NCBI GenBank assembly: GCA_003176075.1
Contig: PSRN01000270.1
Coordinates: 1 to 7,287 of the forward strand
Origin: Bdellovibrio sp.
Lineage (GTDB): Bacteria > Bdellovibrionota > Bdellovibrionia > Bdellovibrionales > Bdellovibrionaceae
Direction: 5' to 3'
Length of the DNA stretch: 7,287 nt
Under the pieces are notes generated by a model. That model was not told the origin of the DNA, searched no databases, and saw only the letters and a program-made list of their open reading frames with translations. Each line of letters starts with the position of its first letter. The first letter of the stretch is position 1. This document shows positions 5,385 through 7,287 of this stretch, piece after piece. Both the position numbers and the translations under genes were made by a program.

Positions 5385-6101
5385 ATGAAAGGCCCGAGGG
5401 TGTTAAGTCCAAGGGATAAGTCAAAACTCTTCAGGAAGTTCGTTTCCGATCCCCTTTCCTTCTCGGAAAAAGATCTGGCGTTGTATGTTCAGAATGCGCG
5501 GCTGGATCCCCGAGTCGCTGAAGCCGTGACTGAGCATATCAGAGATTTTTGGTGGAAGTATCGGGCAGAAACATTGAACAAAAAGCTTTTGCGTCAGCCT
5601 TGGCCGCAAGCCATCAAACCCATGATCAACCAGATCATAGAATTTTGTGATGGAGATGAAATCACCGCAAAGGAGTTCAAGGCTTGGAGCCGTGGAGTCA
5701 TAAGGGGTTTTGGCAATTCACCGCCCCAACTTTATTTTGTGCCCCACGTCTGGCCAAGGTCCAAAAGCTTCGACCGGGAATTTGTCGATTCCCTACCCTC
5801 TTTTAGCCGATGCGGATATTTCGCTAAAGATCTTCTCTTCAATAAAGGTAAAGCGAGATCAATAAAAGGCCCTCCTCTGAATCAAGCGCCAGCCTTAGAC
5901 ATCGAAATCAAATTGAAGCTACAGCTTATAAAAGACATTCAGGGATACTTAGCTCACTTTAGCACATCTCAAATTATGTCCAAAACCGGGATTGACCGAA
6001 CCACGCTTTCCAAAATCCGTCTTGGTCGCCTCAATCAGCTGAGTCTTAAGCGTCTCGCCCGCTTTTCCGAGGTGCTTGCAAAGGCGTACGAAGATGGATG
6101 A
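5385..6101 (+). CDS. Protein with a C-terminal helix-turn-helix, partner of the nucleotidyltransferase
   Basis: 238 residues, cytoplasmic. The ATG follows the previous stop by 3 nt, and a GGGGGAAAGG ribosome site lies inside the end of the nucleotidyltransferase gene, so the two are coupled. The N-terminal part has a helical block with DPRVAEAV (41-48), DFWWKY (54-59) and QPWPQAI (71-77). A middle part (about 105-165) is rich in Pro, Phe and Arg. The last 45 residues form an XRE-like helix-turn-helix: STSQIMSKTGIDRTTLSKI (193-211) followed by LNQLSLKRLARFSEVL. The likely roles are DNA binding, autoregulation or antitoxin. I see no HEPN Rx4-6H motif and no N-terminal winged helix like AbiEi. 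The gene order (nucleotidyltransferase first, DNA-binding partner second) is the reverse of abiEi-abiEii. No clear terminator follows. Confidence 0.65.
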   Translation: MKGPRVLSPRDKSKLFRKFVSDPLSFSEKDLALYVQNARLDPRVAEAVTEHIRDFWWKYRAETLNKKLLRQPWPQAIKPMINQIIEFCDGDEITAKEFKAWSRGVIRGFGNSPPQLYFVPHVWPRSKSFDREFVDSLPSFSRCGYFAKDLLFNKGKARSIKGPPLNQAPALDIEIKLKLQLIKDIQGYLAHFSTSQIMSKTGIDRTTLSKIRLGRLNQLSLKRLARFSEVLAKAYEDG

Positions 6102-6185
6102 TATTTCCCTGAAATAAGCCGATAAAAAATTGAATATCCTATTTGGTTGAAATTTTTAGCGCGCTGAGCTATCAATGCGCGAACT

Positions 6186-6671
6186 ATGCGAAAGCAAAAT
6201 TGCTTCGTAATCCTTCTTTCACTCATACTTGCGGCCCAATTGGGGGCCTCCGCCGCAGGTGCGGTTGACCGCTGTTCGGCAGTTCACTTGCTGATCATCA
6301 ACCTTGGGAGCACCGAAAATGTCGACGCCAACGACTTTGCCCGATGGCTTTATCGGAAGCGAGGGGAAAGGGAATATACTCGCTACCACCTGGCGGAGCT
6401 TGTTGCATTTGCGATCGAGCATCCACAGGACCCGTTCAACGGCTCAGAGATTCAGATCAACCGTTCACTTTGGATAGAAGTCTATGAACACTTGAGCGCG
6501 CTGGACACACTGGCTTTAGGGCAAACACCACAAGCGGATGGTCGGTGGTTTAATCCAGCCATATTTACTCGAACCGTAGCCGTTGAACCCATCCTTATGA
6601 AAGCACTGGAGTCTATCCTGGGTAATTATTCTCCCGGAAATCCTATGGTTGTTTGGGAGCAGGACAAGTGA
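6186..6671 (+). CDS. Small exported protein of unknown function
   Basis: 161 residues, with a Sec signal peptide: MRKQN, the hydrophobic CFVILLSLILAAQLG and a likely cut after SAAGA at residue 26. The mature part has a single Cys (C30), four residues after the cut. The context (AAGAVDRC) is not a lipobox, so it is probably not a lipoprotein. The body is helical with acidic and aromatic residues (FARWLYRKRGEREYTRYH at 51-68; SLWIEVYEHLSAL at 94-106). No family is recognised. The start has no good ribosome site; an out-of-frame ATG at 6175 is nearby. It lies 84 bp after the helix-turn-helix gene and is probably a separate transcription unit. A G/C-rich hairpin follows its stop. Confidence 0.65.
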   Translation: MRKQNCFVILLSLILAAQLGASAAGAVDRCSAVHLLIINLGSTENVDANDFARWLYRKRGEREYTRYHLAELVAFAIEHPQDPFNGSEIQINRSLWIEVYEHLSALDTLALGQTPQADGRWFNPAIFTRTVAVEPILMKALESILGNYSPGNPMVVWEQDK

Positions 6672-6675
6672 GTCT

Positions 6676-6706
6676 CGGTTTCAGCGTGGGCGGCGAAACC
6701 GCCACG
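6676..6706 (+). repeat. G/C-rich hairpin with two alternative pairings
   Basis: Stem A pairs CGGTTTC (6676-6682) with GAAACCG (6695-6701). Stem B pairs CGTGG plus CGG (6685-6693, one bulged G) with CCG plus CCACG (6699-6706) around a CGAAA loop. The two share 6699-6701 and stem B's loop overlaps the 3' arm of A, so they exclude each other. No T-run follows. The element starts 5 nt after the stop of the 6186-6671 gene and lies 66 bp before the MFS start; it could be a terminator without a T-tract, a protective 3' structure or a leader switch. Confidence 0.55.
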
Positions 6707-6772
6707 GGTAACGTTCTATGAGCGCATCTAAGAAGTTGTTCCGCCACTCATTTCAATAGTATCGTCATTCCA

Positions 6773-7287
6773 ATGGCACAACAACCCAGCCGAACGATGA
6801 TTGGTTTGACCATTTTGGTTTCCGCGCTCGGCTACTTCGTCGACATCTACGATTTAATGCTGTTTGGAATTATCAGGGTGCCCAGCTTGCGCGCCCTGGG
6901 GATTGCCGAAAGCGACCTGCTGGCGGAGGGCGTGAAGCTCCTCAACGCGCAAATGGCGGGGATGCTTTTGGGCGGCATTCTCTGGGGCGTCCTTGGCGAT
7001 AAGCGGGGACGGCGAAGCGTTTTGTTCGGATCCATTCTGCTTTATTCTCTCGCCAATATTGCCAACGCCTTCGTTACGAATTTGTCCGCTTACTTAGTCT
7101 TACGTTTTTTTGCCGGGCTGGGCCTGGCTGGCGAGTTGGGAGCCGCCGTCACCTTGGTTTCCGAGGTCATGACGCCGGAAACGCGCGGGTATGGCACTTC
7201 TCTTGTCGCCGGCATCGGCATCCTCGGCGCCGTTGTGGCTTCGCTGATCGGCGACTTCTTTGATTGGCAAGTCGCTTTTGTGGTGGG
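6773..7287 (+). CDS. MFS transporter, N-terminal part (runs off the window)
   Basis: Inner-membrane major facilitator protein, 171 codons visible, with no stop before the edge. The ATG at 6773 is the first start in the frame after a TGA at 6719-6721, and no strong ribosome site precedes it. Helix 1 (about 10-33) includes GYFVDIYDLMLF, which recalls the DxYD of sugar/metabolite-proton symporters. Helix 2 ends in motif A, GGILWGVLGDKRGRR (67-81). RFFAGLGLAGELGAAVTLVSE (111-131) and TPETRGYGTSL (134-144) match the MHS/sugar-porter-like helix 4 and loop 4-5. A full member has about 12 helices and 400-450 residues; about five helices are visible. The substrate cannot be predicted. It is preceded by the hairpin at 6676-6706 and is probably its own transcription unit. 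Confidence 0.85.
   Translation, partial: MAQQPSRTMIGLTILVSALGYFVDIYDLMLFGIIRVPSLRALGIAESDLLAEGVKLLNAQMAGMLLGGILWGVLGDKRGRRSVLFGSILLYSLANIANAFVTNLSAYLVLRFFAGLGLAGELGAAVTLVSEVMTPETRGYGTSLVAGIGILGAVVASLIGDFFDWQVAFVV

Noticed and set aside
5385..6101. HEPN (HepT-like) partner for the nucleotidyltransferase
   Set aside because: No Rx4-6H motif is visible, and the protein has a C-terminal helix-turn-helix instead.
6103..6115. ATTTC-CCT-GAAAT as a terminator after the helix-turn-helix gene
   Set aside because: The stem is only 5 bp, weak and A/T-rich, and no T-run follows.

Overview
The window looks like accessory DNA from a Gram-negative bacterium of roughly balanced base composition. It has a beta-barrel outer-membrane protein ending in Phe, several Sec-type signal peptides and Shine-Dalgarno sites. 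Abundant exported proteins of no recognised family and an MFS subtype with a GYFVDIYDLMLF-like first helix would fit a deltaproteobacterial or Bdellovibrionota-like host. That placement is an inference; no marker gene is present.

Layout. Positions 1-155 are a leader with a strong hairpin. A DUF481-like outer-membrane protein (156-977, +) follows, with a 30-bp duplication just after its signal peptide. From 1007 to 2317, on the minus strand, lie two gene remnants: the C-terminal end of a family-5 ABC substrate-binding protein, and the N-terminal third of a PreP-like M16 metallopeptidase that keeps its zinc site but stops abruptly. Upstream of these on the same strand are two exported proteins of unknown function: 2367-3956, a helical protein with a diverged internal duplication, and 4051-4629, a small protein with two cysteines. 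An AT-rich divergent intergenic region (4630-4844) carries a good promoter for the minus-strand gene.

On the plus strand, 4845-5381 and 5385-6101 form a tightly coupled pair: a DUF6036-like nucleotidyltransferase and a protein with a C-terminal helix-turn-helix. The arrangement resembles toxin-antitoxin or abortive-infection modules built on a nucleotidyltransferase, but the partner is neither a HEPN protein nor a recognisable AbiEi. This is the best candidate for an undescribed system here. A small exported protein (6186-6671), a G/C-rich hairpin and the start of an MFS transporter (6773 to the window end) complete the region.

A recurring theme is short tandem duplication (30, 9, 10, 12 and 12 bp) at or beside the translation starts of four genes. 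Related copies of one 21-bp word also occur in the N-terminal regions of two unrelated exported proteins. No tRNA, rRNA, CRISPR array or intact insertion sequence was seen.
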